In this document: positions 37,028-45,351 of the stretch, one piece after another | Position numbering within the stretch: the stretch's first letter is position 1 | Layout of the letters: every line of letters begins with the position of its first letter | Assembly: GCA_022792175.1 (NCBI GenBank) | Contig: JAAWAN010000009.1 | Span: forward strand, 62,001 to 126,000 | DNA: 64,000 bases | Origin: Provencibacterium sp. | Lineage (GTDB): Bacteria > Bacillota > Clostridia > Oscillospirales > Ruminococcaceae | Direction: 5' to 3' | Notes under the pieces: generated by a model | What the model was told of the DNA's origin: nothing | The model's input: the letters and a program-made list of their open reading frames with translations, nothing else | Database searches by the model: none | Position numbers and translations under genes: made by a program

Positions 37028-37534
37028 TCAGCGCTTATCGCCATCCGCCAGAGGCGGACGCTGCAGTCGCTTTGCAATCGTTTTCACCAAGCAGCCCGGC
37101 ACCAGGTCCCGGATATCTCCCCCAAAGCCGGCCACCTGCCGGACCAGGCTGGAGGAAACATACATATTTTCCGCGCTGGTTGTTAAAAAGACCGTTTCCG
37201 CATAGGGAAGCAGCTTTTTGTTGGTCAGCGCCATCTGGAATTCATATTCAAAGTCGGACATCGCCCGCAGGCCCTTGACAATGGCCTGCGCGCCCACCCG
37301 GCGCACATAGTCGACCAGCAGCCCGTCATAGTGATCCACACGCACGTTTTCCATCCCTGCCGCCGCCTGCCGGATCATTTCGCAGCGCTCCTCGAGCGAA
37401 AAGCTGCAGCGCTTATCCACATTGACCACCACCAGCACGATGACCTCCTCGAAGAGGACGCTGGCACGCTTGATGATATCCAGATGCCCCTTGGTCACCG
37501 GGTCAAAGCTCCCCGGGCAGACCGCTATTGGCAT
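37028..37534 (-). CDS. coaD: Phosphopantetheine adenylyltransferase
   Basis: 168 residues, penultimate step of coenzyme A synthesis. Nucleotidyltransferase motif VCPGSFDPVTKGHLDIIKRA (T/H-x-G-H), then FEEVIVLVVVNVDKRCSFSL, KGLRAMSDFEYEFQMALTNK and TVFLTTSAENMYVSSSLVRQ. Its start overlaps the end of rsmD by 32 nt, the usual rsmD-coaD coupling. Confidence 0.96.
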   Translation of the reverse strand: MPIAVCPGSFDPVTKGHLDIIKRASVLFEEVIVLVVVNVDKRCSFSLEERCEMIRQAAAGMENVRVDHYDGLLVDYVRRVGAQAIVKGLRAMSDFEYEFQMALTNKKLLPYAETVFLTTSAENMYVSSSLVRQVAGFGGDIRDLVPGCLVKTIAKRLQRPPLADGDKR

Positions 37535-38084
37535 TGTCTTCTTCCCCCTTCGGCATCCGGTAAAGGGTGAGCTTTATCCGCCCATACCGGTATTCCCTCA
37601 AAAGCTGAAAGTCCCCCGCTGTCTGCGGCAGCTGCTCCCCGCGGTCAGATTCACAGAGGATAACGCCACCCGGCTCCATTCGCCCGGCTAAAAGCGGGAG
37701 CGCCGTCTTCAGCAGCCCCTTTCCATAGGGGGGGTCAAGCAGCGCGAGCGAAAAGCGCTCCGTGCCCGCCCGCAGAAATCCCAGCGCATCGCCGCTCACC
37801 AGCCGGGCGCCCTGCTCCAATCGGGTATGCCGCAGGTTTTCGCGAATGACCGCCTGCGCCCGCCGGTCCTGCTCAACAAAGACGCAGCTGAGCGCCCCGC
37901 GGCTGAGCGCCTCAATGCCCAGCTGCCCGCTTCCAGCGAACAGATCGAGCACCGCCGCGCCGCCTATCTCGTTTTGCAGAATGCTGAAGACTGCCTCCTT
38001 GACCATCTCGCTGGTCGGGCGGGTGGCCAGGCCCTCCGGTGCCTTCAGTCGCGCGCCGCGCGCCGAACCGGTTATGACTCTCAT
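37503..38084 (-). CDS. rsmD: 16S rRNA (guanine966-N2)-methyltransferase
   Basis: 193 residues. MRVITGSARGARLKAPEG and TRPTSEMVKEAVFSIL open the protein, motif I is AVLDLFAGSGQLGIEALSRG and the catalytic motif IV is LALLDPPYGKGL (DPPY for N-methylation of a guanine). Overlaps coaD. Confidence 0.94.
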   Translation of the reverse strand: MRVITGSARGARLKAPEGLATRPTSEMVKEAVFSILQNEIGGAAVLDLFAGSGQLGIEALSRGALSCVFVEQDRRAQAVIRENLRHTRLEQGARLVSGDALGFLRAGTERFSLALLDPPYGKGLLKTALPLLAGRMEPGGVILCESDRGEQLPQTAGDFQLLREYRYGRIKLTLYRMPKGEEDNANSGLPGEL

Positions 38085-38154
38085 GGCTTAAGCTCTTCGT
38101 TCCTTTCTTTCCGAAATTTAACATGCCCTATTATGGACGCTTCCACGCCGTTTG

Positions 38155-38733
38155 TCAAGTATCCGCATGGGCGGATGGGGTCCTCCTCCTGCCCGCCGAT
38201 ATCCCCCAGAGCTGCGCTTCTATATATCCATACTGGCGGTTCGCTTTCAAAATAAACTCCTCGGCCATTCCCGCATCGGTTAGAATCACCTTCACCAGCA
38301 TATCTCTGATCAGCATGAGCAACCCTGCCTTTGCAGGGTTGCTCATGCTGTCGCCATAGGTAAAGCTGAGCTGCCCCTTTGCAATTTTATGAAGGGGTCT
38401 CGTCACCAGGCCGTTGTCAAACCAGTTATCAAGATATTCGCTGCCCTGCAGCACAAAAGAGAGCGGATGCTCCTCCTTTGGCTTTCCCCCAAGTTTTATA
38501 AACTGGCTATATAGCAGCCGGTCGGTTTCCAACCGCCTCGGATAATAATTTTCAAAATCGGCAAAACAGTAAAAGGCCGTTGTCTCCTTATTTTCCTGCG
38601 CCATCTGCCGCGCAAGCGCAAAGGCCTGCTGTCTCGGCAGGCGCATAATGTTTTTGAGCGGAATGCAGCTGCGGTGACAGTAGTGGACAAGATACAGGCC
38701 TGCAATCTCTTCTTCCCGCTCTGCCGCCGTCAT
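38155..38733 (-). CDS. Conserved hypothetical protein downstream of uvrC
   Basis: 192 residues, no recognised domain. Distinct stretches: LYLVHYCHRSCIPLKNIMRL, FADFENYYPRRLETDRLLYS, QFIKLGGKPKEEHPLSFVLQ and GSEYLDNWFDNGLVTRPLHK. The Arg/Glu/Tyr-rich pattern suggests a soluble enzyme or binding protein. Its ATG overlaps the uvrC stop (GTATGA), so it is translationally coupled to uvrC. An 18-bp perfect inverted repeat lies inside the coding sequence at 38311-38350, encoding SMSNPAKAGLLML. Confidence 0.7.
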   Translation of the reverse strand: MTAAEREEEIAGLYLVHYCHRSCIPLKNIMRLPRQQAFALARQMAQENKETTAFYCFADFENYYPRRLETDRLLYSQFIKLGGKPKEEHPLSFVLQGSEYLDNWFDNGLVTRPLHKIAKGQLSFTYGDSMSNPAKAGLLMLIRDMLVKVILTDAGMAEEFILKANRQYGYIEAQLWGISAGRRRTPSAHADT

Positions 38734-40625
38734 ACCTCCCCCTCCCCGTGCAGAAAGGCATAGAGGCTCTTTGCGGCCGCCGCCGTCATCCCCGGCGCGG
38801 CGGCAAGCTCCTGCTCGCAGGCGCTGCGGATGGCTGCCATCGTTTTAAAATGCGAAAAAAGCGCCTTCGCGCGCGCGGGGCCCACCCCCTGCGCCTTGCA
38901 GAGCTCCAGCTGCAGCGCGCCTGTGCGGTGTTTTTTGCGGGAAAAGGAGATGGTGTAGCGATGTACCTCATCCTGTATCTGGGTAATGAAGGAAAAGACC
39001 CGCCGGTTGGCACTCACCACAATCTCCCCGCCGTCCGAGGCGACGGCGCGGGTGCGGTGCCGCTCATCCTTGACCATCCCATAGACGGGGATATCGATGC
39101 CGAACTGCTCCAAAACCTGTTTGGCCACCGCTACATGGCCCTGTCCGCCGTCGATAAGCCACAAATCAGGCAAACGGGCAAAGCCCTCCGCCTGCGGCGC
39201 CTCCCCATCCCCGGCTTCTCTCTCCCCGTTCGCCTCTTCGGCGGCCTGCGCATCCAGAAACCGCTGCAGGCGGCGGGAGAGCATCTCGTGCATGCTCGCA
39301 TAGTCATCCGGCGCGCCGGAAACCGACTTGATCGAAAACTTCCGGTAGGCCCCCCGGCGGGGAGCCGCCCCCTCAAAGACCACCATGCCGCCCACAATCG
39401 TATCCGCGCCGATGTTGGAAATATCAAAGGCCTCGATATACTGCGGGCTTCTGCTGAGCCCTAAAAGCTTGCTGAGCTCATCGAGCAGTGCGACCTCCCT
39501 GCCGCCCGCGCGCATGCGGTGGCTGAGATACTGGGCTGCATTTTCGCGGCAGAGCTCGACCAGCTGGTTTTTCTGCCCGCGCTGGGGAACGATAAGCTCC
39601 ACCTTTCGCCCCGCATTTTCGCTCAAAAACCGGGCAATGAGTTCGGAATCCTCACATTCCCCATCCAGATAGACCCTTTTCGGCAGGTCGCTGCATTCGG
39701 CATAGTAGCGCATTAAAAACTCGGCGCGCACCGTTTCGGGCGCGCTGTCGGTCGAAAGCAGAAAGTCCTTCTTATCGCAGAGCCGCTCCCCCCGGTAGAG
39801 CATAACGCAGGCCCCATACCGGTCGCTGCCGACGGCGATGGCGACGATGTCGCAGTTATCCACCCCGGCATAGATCACATTCTGCTGCTGGCCGACCCGC
39901 CGTATCGCCTGCAGCCGGTCGCGCAGGCGGGCCGCCGTTTCAAAATCCAGCCGCTCGGCCGCCTCGTTCATCTGCCGCTCAATGCTCTCGCAGACCTCTG
40001 CGGTCCCCCCGCGGATAAAGCGCAGCGCGCCCTCAAACGCCTCATTATAGGTTTCCAGCGAAATCTTCCCCGAGCAGACGCCCATACACTGCCTGATATG
40101 ATAATTTAAGCAGGGCCGCCCCTTTTTAAAATCCTCCGGGAAGCGGCGGCTGCAGGTCGGTAGCATGAAAATCCGGTTGGCCTGCTCCACCGTCTGGCTG
40201 ACGACGAAGTTGGAGAGGTAGGGACCGATATACCCTTCGGCTGCCTCCTTTTTGTCATAAACGGCGCTCAGCCGCCGCCAGGGTCCCTGCGAAATACAGA
40301 TATAGGAATAGCCCTTGTCATCCTTGAGCAAAATATTGTATTTGGGCTTATGCTGCTTAATCAGGCTGCATTCGAGCAGCAGCGCCTCAAATTCGCTGCT
40401 GGTGAGGATGTAGCTGAAATCCTCCACATTCTCCACCATCGCCAGCACCTTGGGAGTGTGCCCATCCAGCGCGCGGAAATAGCTGGTCACCCGGTTTTTT
40501 AAATGCTTGGCCTTGCCGATATAGATAATCTCCCCTGTCCGGCCGCGCATCAGGTAAACGCCCGACTGCAGGGGCAGCTCGTTTGCCTTTTTGCGCAGCC
40601 GGGCAATCCGCTCGGTATCTATCAA
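38730..40625 (-). CDS. uvrC: Excinuclease ABC subunit C
   Basis: 631-residue nuclease making both incisions in nucleotide excision repair. GIY-YIG domain at the N-terminus (GVYLMRGRTGEIIYIGKAKH), Cys-rich block HIRQCMGVCSGKI, UvrB-binding UVR segment, RNase H-like C-terminal nuclease with YIEAFDISNIGADTIVGGMV and LPDLWLIDGGQGHVAVAKQ, and an HhH domain at the end (LELCKAQGVGPARAKALFSH). TTG at 40625, five bases after AAGGAGG, is preferred to the upstream ATG. Confidence 0.95.
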   Translation of the reverse strand: MIDTERIARLRKKANELPLQSGVYLMRGRTGEIIYIGKAKHLKNRVTSYFRALDGHTPKVLAMVENVEDFSYILTSSEFEALLLECSLIKQHKPKYNILLKDDKGYSYICISQGPWRRLSAVYDKKEAAEGYIGPYLSNFVVSQTVEQANRIFMLPTCSRRFPEDFKKGRPCLNYHIRQCMGVCSGKISLETYNEAFEGALRFIRGGTAEVCESIERQMNEAAERLDFETAARLRDRLQAIRRVGQQQNVIYAGVDNCDIVAIAVGSDRYGACVMLYRGERLCDKKDFLLSTDSAPETVRAEFLMRYYAECSDLPKRVYLDGECEDSELIARFLSENAGRKVELIVPQRGQKNQLVELCRENAAQYLSHRMRAGGREVALLDELSKLLGLSRSPQYIEAFDISNIGADTIVGGMVVFEGAAPRRGAYRKFSIKSVSGAPDDYASMHEMLSRRLQRFLDAQAAEEANGEREAGDGEAPQAEGFARLPDLWLIDGGQGHVAVAKQVLEQFGIDIPVYGMVKDERHRTRAVASDGGEIVVSANRRVFSFITQIQDEVHRYTISFSRKKHRTGALQLELCKAQGVGPARAKALFSHFKTMAAIRSACEQELAAAPGMTAAAAKSLYAFLHGEGEV

Positions 40626-40663
40626 GCCGCCCGCCTCCTTCCCCGCCCTTTTTGGGTGGAACA

Positions 40664-40697
40664 AATACGCCGCCAGCGGTTCTGCTAGCGGCGTATT
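40664..40697 (-). terminator. Terminator between HPr and uvrC
   Basis: AATACGCCGC and GCGGCGTATT pair across a partly complementary 14-nt centre, followed by TGTT on the minus strand. Weak T-tract, so readthrough into uvrC is likely. Confidence 0.6.
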
Positions 40698-40747
40698 CCA
40701 TCGGTTTGTTTTTCAGCAGCTGCTCTCTGTTTGCTTCGCGCTCTGCC

Positions 40748-41011
40748 CTATTCGGCAAAACCGCTCTCCACAAGCTTCACCAGTTCGGCAACCGCCTGCT
40801 GCTCATCCGAGCCATCGGCAATAATCTTAATCGTTGCACCGCCAACAATGCCAAGAGAAAGAACGCCCAGAAGGCTCTTCGCATTGACCCGGCGCTCCTC
40901 CTTCTCAATCCAAATGGAGGATTTGAACTCATTCGCCTTCTGAATAAAGAAAGTGGCGGGGCGGGCATGCAGGCCTACCTGATTCTGAACGGGAACATCT
41001 TTAACAAACAT
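40748..41011 (-). CDS. ptsH: Phosphocarrier protein HPr
   Basis: 87 residues. His15 in GLHARPATFF is the phosphotransfer residue and Ser46 in AKSLLGVLSLGI is the HPr-kinase site used in catabolite control. Not next to ptsI, as is common in Clostridia. Promoter at 41075-41103. Contrast with the HPr-like protein at 50802, which lacks the His. Confidence 0.92.
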   Translation of the reverse strand: MFVKDVPVQNQVGLHARPATFFIQKANEFKSSIWIEKEERRVNAKSLLGVLSLGIVGGATIKIIADGSDEQQAVAELVKLVESGFAE

Positions 41012-41074
41012 ATTCGCTACTCCCTTACCTAGTTACATGATTTAACTATCTACGAACTTACTCCTGATGTTTTT

Positions 41075-41103
41075 ATTATATACATCCCGCCCGGCTTCGT
41101 CAA
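41075..41103 (-). promoter_or_regulatory. HPr gene promoter
   Basis: Minus strand TTGACG (41098-41103), 17-bp spacer, TATAAT (41075-41080). The 150 nt between it and trmD hold AT-rich sequence with two TGCACA motifs but no gene. Confidence 0.82.
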
Positions 41104-41252
41104 CGATTATTCCGGCCGTTTTTGGTCCAGAAGGCCGAATTTCTGCTTGTTATCTATCTAACGAACAATTTTTTTGCACACAGTTGTGGCAGATGCACAA
41201 ATTTTTTTCCACGACTGCCGGACAGCTGTCAGGGTGCCGGAAGCATTTCCCT

Positions 41253-42044
41253 CTATATTCCGGCATCCGCCCCCGTGTCTTTTCCTGCATCAGAGAACCC
41301 GTTTTTCTCCTGTATCTCCTGCTGCAGCCGCTGCAGAAAGAGCCTGTCCGCCTTATCCAGTTCGGCCTGCCTCAACATATCCGGGCGGCGTGCAAGGGTC
41401 AGCCGGAGCGCCTCATCCCGCCGCCAGCGGGCAATATTTTTATGGTGCCCGCTGAGCAGCACCTCCGGAACGGCGCGGCCATGCCAGACCGGCGGGCGGG
41501 TATAGTGCGGGTATTCGAGCAGCCCGCCCTGGTGGCTCTCCTCGGTGTAGCAGCTCTCATCGCTCAAAACCCCTTCGCACAGCCGGCCGACGGCATCGAC
41601 CACCACCAGCGCGCCCAGCTCCCCGCCGGTGAGCACATAGTCCCCGATGGAAATCTCCTCATCGACAATCTCATCCAGAATGCGCTGGTCCACCCCTTCA
41701 TAGTGCCCGCAAATCAGCAGAAGGTGAGAAAAGCCGGCCAGCTGCGCGGCCTTTTTCTGACAGAAGACCGTCCCCTTCGGGGAGAGATAGATAACATGCG
41801 GCCGCACCCCGCGCAGCCGCTCGATATACCGAAAGCAGTTATAAATGGGGGTGGGTTCGAGCACCATCCCCATCCCGCCGCCATAGGGGGAATCGTCCAC
41901 CCGGCCGTGCTTGTTTTCCGAAAAGCCGCGGATATCGTGGCAGTCCACCTGCAGCTTGCCGGCTGCCCGCGCCCGGCCGATGATGCTTTCGGAAAGCACC
42001 GACCCGCACATTTCGGGAAACAGCGTCGCGATATCAATAATCAT
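41253..42044 (-). CDS. trmD: tRNA (guanine37-N1)-methyltransferase
   Basis: 263-residue SPOUT enzyme preventing frameshifts by methylating G37. N-terminus IDIATLFPEM, SAM-knot DDSPYGGGMGMVLEPTPIY and HVIYLSPKGTVFCQ, then LICGHYEGVDQRILDEIVDE with EISIGDYVLTGGELGALVV. Its ATG overlaps the rimM stop by 4 nt. Last gene of the ylxM-ffh-rpsP operon. Confidence 0.96.
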   Translation of the reverse strand: MIIDIATLFPEMCGSVLSESIIGRARAAGKLQVDCHDIRGFSENKHGRVDDSPYGGGMGMVLEPTPIYNCFRYIERLRGVRPHVIYLSPKGTVFCQKKAAQLAGFSHLLLICGHYEGVDQRILDEIVDEEISIGDYVLTGGELGALVVVDAVGRLCEGVLSDESCYTEESHQGGLLEYPHYTRPPVWHGRAVPEVLLSGHHKNIARWRRDEALRLTLARRPDMLRQAELDKADRLFLQRLQQEIQEKNGFSDAGKDTGADAGI

Positions 42045-42544
42045 TCGAACAGCCCCCTGAGCGGCCGGATATCCACCCGTCCGCCGGCAACATCTACCCC
42101 CAGTACCACCTGCGGAATCTTGGGGATCAGCCGCTCGCTCCCATCTGAAAAGCGGATATGCCAGACATCGTTCGCCCCGGTTTTGGAAACATCGCAGAGA
42201 ACGCCATAGAGCGCGCCGGTGTCTATATCATAGACCCTGAGGCCGAGAAGATCCTGAATCAGGTATTCCCCCGGCGAAATCGGAATCTCATCCCGGTGAA
42301 CGTAAAGGATCTTTCCCCGCAGGGCGGCGGCCGCTTCGACGGTATCCACCCCCGCAAGCTTTAAAATCACCATGTTTTTCTGCACCCGCCCGCGCTCGAG
42401 CGCCACCGGGTTCTCCGGCCTTCCGACGCGCACCTCACAAAGGCCCGCCAGAAATTCCGCTTCATCGCACCAGGGCTGCGCCTTTACCTCCCCATGCACC
42501 CCATGGGTAGAAACAATCTTCCCGGTTTCTATATATTCCTTCAA
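42041..42544 (-). CDS. rimM: Ribosome maturation factor RimM
   Basis: 167 residues; helps assemble the 30S head with S19. N-terminal beta-barrel IETGKIVSTHGVHGEVKAQP and PRC-barrel C-terminus EYLIQDLLGLRVYDIDTGAL, then PQVVLGVDVAGGRVDI. TTG at 42544, five bases after AGGAGG, is the likely start. Confidence 0.94.
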   Translation of the reverse strand: MKEYIETGKIVSTHGVHGEVKAQPWCDEAEFLAGLCEVRVGRPENPVALERGRVQKNMVILKLAGVDTVEAAAALRGKILYVHRDEIPISPGEYLIQDLLGLRVYDIDTGALYGVLCDVSKTGANDVWHIRFSDGSERLIPKIPQVVLGVDVAGGRVDIRPLRGLFE

Positions 42545-42629
42545 GCCGCCGTCCTCCTGTAATAAGCAAAAAAGGGGGGCCTGCCGCAACAGGCAACGCC
42601 GTTTGCAGCAGGCCTCCGCCTTTTAAAGC

Positions 42630-42869
42630 TCAGTCGATTTCCACCATGACCTTCTGGTCGGCCCGGGCCGCGCAGGCGCGCACCACCGTGCGTATCGCCT
42701 TGGCAATGCGGCCCTGCTTGCCGATTACCCGCCCCATATCGTCGGGGGCGACATGCAGATGGTAGATAACGGTTCCCTCTGCATCCGGCTCGGCGGCCGT
42801 CACCGTGACCGCATCCTTCTGGTCAACCAGGCCTCTGGCAATCGTCCCAATCAGTTCTTCCATGCTCAA
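42630..42869 (-). CDS. khpA: KH-domain RNA-binding protein, YlqC/KhpA type
   Basis: 79 residues between rpsP and rimM, the normal place of YlqC (KhpA). The KH core GRVIGKQGRIAKAIRTVVRA carries the G-x-x-G loop. KhpA forms a dimer with KhpB and binds many RNAs. TTG at 42869 has AAAGG 8 nt upstream; ATG at 42863 is the alternative. Confidence 0.9.
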   Translation of the reverse strand: MSMEELIGTIARGLVDQKDAVTVTAAEPDAEGTVIYHLHVAPDDMGRVIGKQGRIAKAIRTVVRACAARADQKVMVEID

Positions 42870-42894
42870 TGCCTGTACCTTTCAAACTGCCGGT

Positions 42895-43137
42895 TTAAAG
42901 AACGCCGTTCTTTTTGAGCAGCGCCTTTACCGTATCGGTCGGCTGAGCGCCGGTCGCCAGCCACTTCTTGGTCTTTTCCGCATCGATGGAAACAGCCGCA
43001 GGATTCTTGGTGGGATCGTAGGTGCCGACCTCCTCAATAAACCGGCCATCGCGCGGATAGCGGGAATCCGCAACCACAATGCGATAAAACGGCGCCTTCT
43101 TTGCGCCCATTCTTCTGAGTCTGATTTTAACCGCCAT
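42895..43137 (-). CDS. rpsP: 30S ribosomal protein S16
   Basis: 80 residues, [20 protein letters not shown] then [20 protein letters not shown], standard S16. The 155 nt upstream to ffh contain GC-rich imperfect hairpins around 43175-43205. Confidence 0.97.
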   Translation of the reverse strand: MAVKIRLRRMGAKKAPFYRIVVADSRYPRDGRFIEEVGTYDPTKNPAAVSIDAEKTKKWLATGAQPTDTVKALLKKNGVL

Positions 43138-43292
43138 GCCTGTTACCTCCTGTTTTTCTCTTGCTTTTTCCTCTTCAGCCGCCCGGCCGCAAAAGCCGGC
43201 TGCGGCGCTGTATATTGCAGCTCGGTGAGCTCAATATCGTTTCATCCATTCCCGGGCAGAAAAGCGGCCCGCCGAAAACAGGGCCTTTTCTG

Positions 43293-44645
43293 TCAGGGCA
43301 GCATGCCCGGCGGGGGCATCATGCCGCCGAAGGGCATGCGGCGCTTTCCCCTGCGGCCGGTGAGCTGCTTCATCATCTGCTGCATCTGCCTGAACTGCTT
43401 TAAAAGGCGGTTAACGTCCTCCACCGCCGTTCCGCTGCCCGCCGCTATGCGCCGCTTGCGGGAGGGGGTGATGATGTCCGGCTTTTCCCGCTCGCGCAGC
43501 GTCATCGACTGGATAATCGCCTCAATCTTTTTGAGCTCCTTTTCTCCCCGCTCGGTGTCCTCATCCCTGATTTTTCCCGCAACGCCGGGGATCATCGAAA
43601 GGATCTGGCCGAGCGGGCCTATCGACTGAATCTGTTTCATCTGCTCGAGCAGGTCGCTCATATCGAACTTGTTTTCCTTCAGGCGCTGCGCCGTTTTCAG
43701 GGCGGCCTTCTCGTCGAGCTCGGTTTCCGCCTTCTCAATGAGGGTGAGCACATCCCCCATGCCGAGAATGCGCGAGGCCATCCGGTCGGGATAAAACGGC
43801 TCGAGATCCTCTAGCTTTTCGCCGGTGCCCGCAAATTTAATCGGCTTGCCGGTGACCGCGCGCACCGAAAGGGCCGCGCCGCCGCGGGTATCACCGTCGA
43901 GCTTGGTGAGAATCACCCCGTCTATGCCGAGCTGCTCGTCAAACGCCTTGGCGACGTTGACCGAATCCTGGCCGACCATCGCATCTACCACCAGCAGAAT
44001 CTCGTGGGGATGAACCGCCTCTTTAATGCTCTGCAGCTCCTGCATAAGCGCCTCATCAATATGCAGGCGGCCGGCCGTATCGAGAATAACCGGGTCATAG
44101 CCATAGTCCTTCGCATGCGCGACCGCCTTTTCTGCAATCAGCACCGGGTTCTCCTGCCCCATCTCAAAAACGGGAGTGCTGACCTTTTCGCCGACCACCT
44201 TGAGCTGCTCAATAGCCGCCGGACGGTAGACGTCGCAGGCAGCCAGCAGCGGGCGCTTGCCGGTCGATTTGAAATAGCGGGCAAGCTTGGCCGAATGGGT
44301 GGTTTTGCCCGAGCCCTGCAGGCCGCACATCATCAAAACGGTCGGCTTTTTGGAGGAAAAGTTTATCCTCGCCTGCTCCGAGCCCATCAGCGCGGTCATT
44401 TCATCGCGCACGATTTTAATGACCTGCTGCGCGGGCGTCAGGCTGGAGAGCACCTCGGCGCCGACCGCCTTTTCGGTCACCGCCTTCACAAAATCGCGGG
44501 CCACCTTGAAATTAACGTCCGCCTCGAGCAGCGCCAGACGTACCTCCCGCATCGCCTCGCGGATGTCCTCCTCCTTGAGCTTTCCCTTGCCGCGCAGCTT
44601 TTTAAAAGCCGCATTCAGCTTTTCGCTGAGCCCTTCAAATGCCAT
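43293..44645 (-). CDS. ffh: Signal recognition particle protein
   Basis: 450-residue SRP54 GTPase delivering nascent membrane proteins. N domain, G domain with P-loop MCGLQGSGKTTHSAKLARYF, DTAGRLHIDEALM (G3) and TKLDGDTRGGAALS (G4), and a Met-rich M domain ending RRMPFGGMMPPPGMLP. Follows ylxM by 29 nt. Confidence 0.97.
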   Translation of the reverse strand: MAFEGLSEKLNAAFKKLRGKGKLKEEDIREAMREVRLALLEADVNFKVARDFVKAVTEKAVGAEVLSSLTPAQQVIKIVRDEMTALMGSEQARINFSSKKPTVLMMCGLQGSGKTTHSAKLARYFKSTGKRPLLAACDVYRPAAIEQLKVVGEKVSTPVFEMGQENPVLIAEKAVAHAKDYGYDPVILDTAGRLHIDEALMQELQSIKEAVHPHEILLVVDAMVGQDSVNVAKAFDEQLGIDGVILTKLDGDTRGGAALSVRAVTGKPIKFAGTGEKLEDLEPFYPDRMASRILGMGDVLTLIEKAETELDEKAALKTAQRLKENKFDMSDLLEQMKQIQSIGPLGQILSMIPGVAGKIRDEDTERGEKELKKIEAIIQSMTLREREKPDIITPSRKRRIAAGSGTAVEDVNRLLKQFRQMQQMMKQLTGRRGKRRMPFGGMMPPPGMLP

Positions 44646-44674
44646 GCTCTCCCCCCTTTTTCCAAAAAAAACCG

Positions 44675-45040
44675 TCAGTCGCGGCTAAGCTTTAGAGCCA
44701 GCCGCGCAATCTCCCCCGCCTTCGCATAAATGCCTGAGGAGGCGCCCATCCGATCGCTCTCAAACTGGATATCCTTCGCATACTGCGCGATTTTGCCGAG
44801 GTCCTGCTGCATCTGCCCAAAGCGCCTGGCGAGGCCAAGCCTCTCCTCGAGCTCCAAAAGCGTCGCCTCGGCGCGCTTAATGGAGTCGCGCACCCCCTGC
44901 CGCGTGATACCGCTGTCCGAAGCAATCTCTGCCAGCGACAGGTCTTCGTTGTAGTAGAGGTCAATGACCTCCTTCTGCTTTTCGGTCAGCATATCGCCGT
45001 AAAAATCGAAGAGCACCGTAATAGTGAGGTCCTTGGGCAT
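44675..45040 (-). CDS. ylxM: YlxM-family helix-turn-helix protein
   Basis: 121 residues (UPF0122). Sigma-70 region 4-like HTH: LTEKQKEVIDLYYNEDLSLA then EIASDSGITRQGVRDSIKRA. Always linked to ffh in Firmicutes and thought to modulate the SRP pathway. GGGAGG precedes the ATG. First gene of the operon. Confidence 0.94.
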   Translation of the reverse strand: MPKDLTITVLFDFYGDMLTEKQKEVIDLYYNEDLSLAEIASDSGITRQGVRDSIKRAEATLLELEERLGLARRFGQMQQDLGKIAQYAKDIQFESDRMGASSGIYAKAGEIARLALKLSRD

Positions 45041-45097
45041 TCGGCGAAGCCTCCCTCTCTGTAAAGTGCATCCCTTTTACACCGCGCGTACCTTTGT

Positions 45098-45126
45098 ATT
45101 ATATCGGGTTCTCCTCCCGCTGTCAA
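45098..45126 (-). promoter_or_regulatory. Promoter of the ylxM-ffh-rpsP-khpA-rimM-trmD operon
   Basis: Minus strand TTGACA (45121-45126), 17-bp spacer, TATAAT (45098-45103): full consensus. Confidence 0.9.
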
Positions 45127-45301
45127 GTGCTTTTTCTTTACAGTCGCAAAATGTCAAAGGGATACCGTCCGCCCGGACAGTCTGTTTTTATTATAGTGAG
45201 AGAGGATGTTAAAAAGAAGGGAAAAAGGGCCGCCCAGAAAATTCTTTCTCCGGCCCGCTTTCCGCCGCGCCTTTAAACCCCTCCTGCTTTCCTTCAAAAT
45301 T

Positions 45302-45345
45302 AAACAGGCGCGGCTGCCGGAAACCGGCAGGCGCGCCTGTTTTTG
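45302..45345. terminator. purL terminator
   Basis: AACAGGCGCGGCTGCCGG pairs with CCGGCAGGCGCGCCTGTT around AAA. On the minus strand it is followed by TAATTTTG, ending purL; on the plus strand by TTTTTG. Confidence 0.88.
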
Positions 45346-45351
45346 CCAATC

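Noticed and set aside
38155..38733. The hypothetical gene considered as a pseudogene because of its internal palindrome
   Set aside because: The frame stays open through the repeat and the start is coupled to uvrC, so it is kept as a gene.
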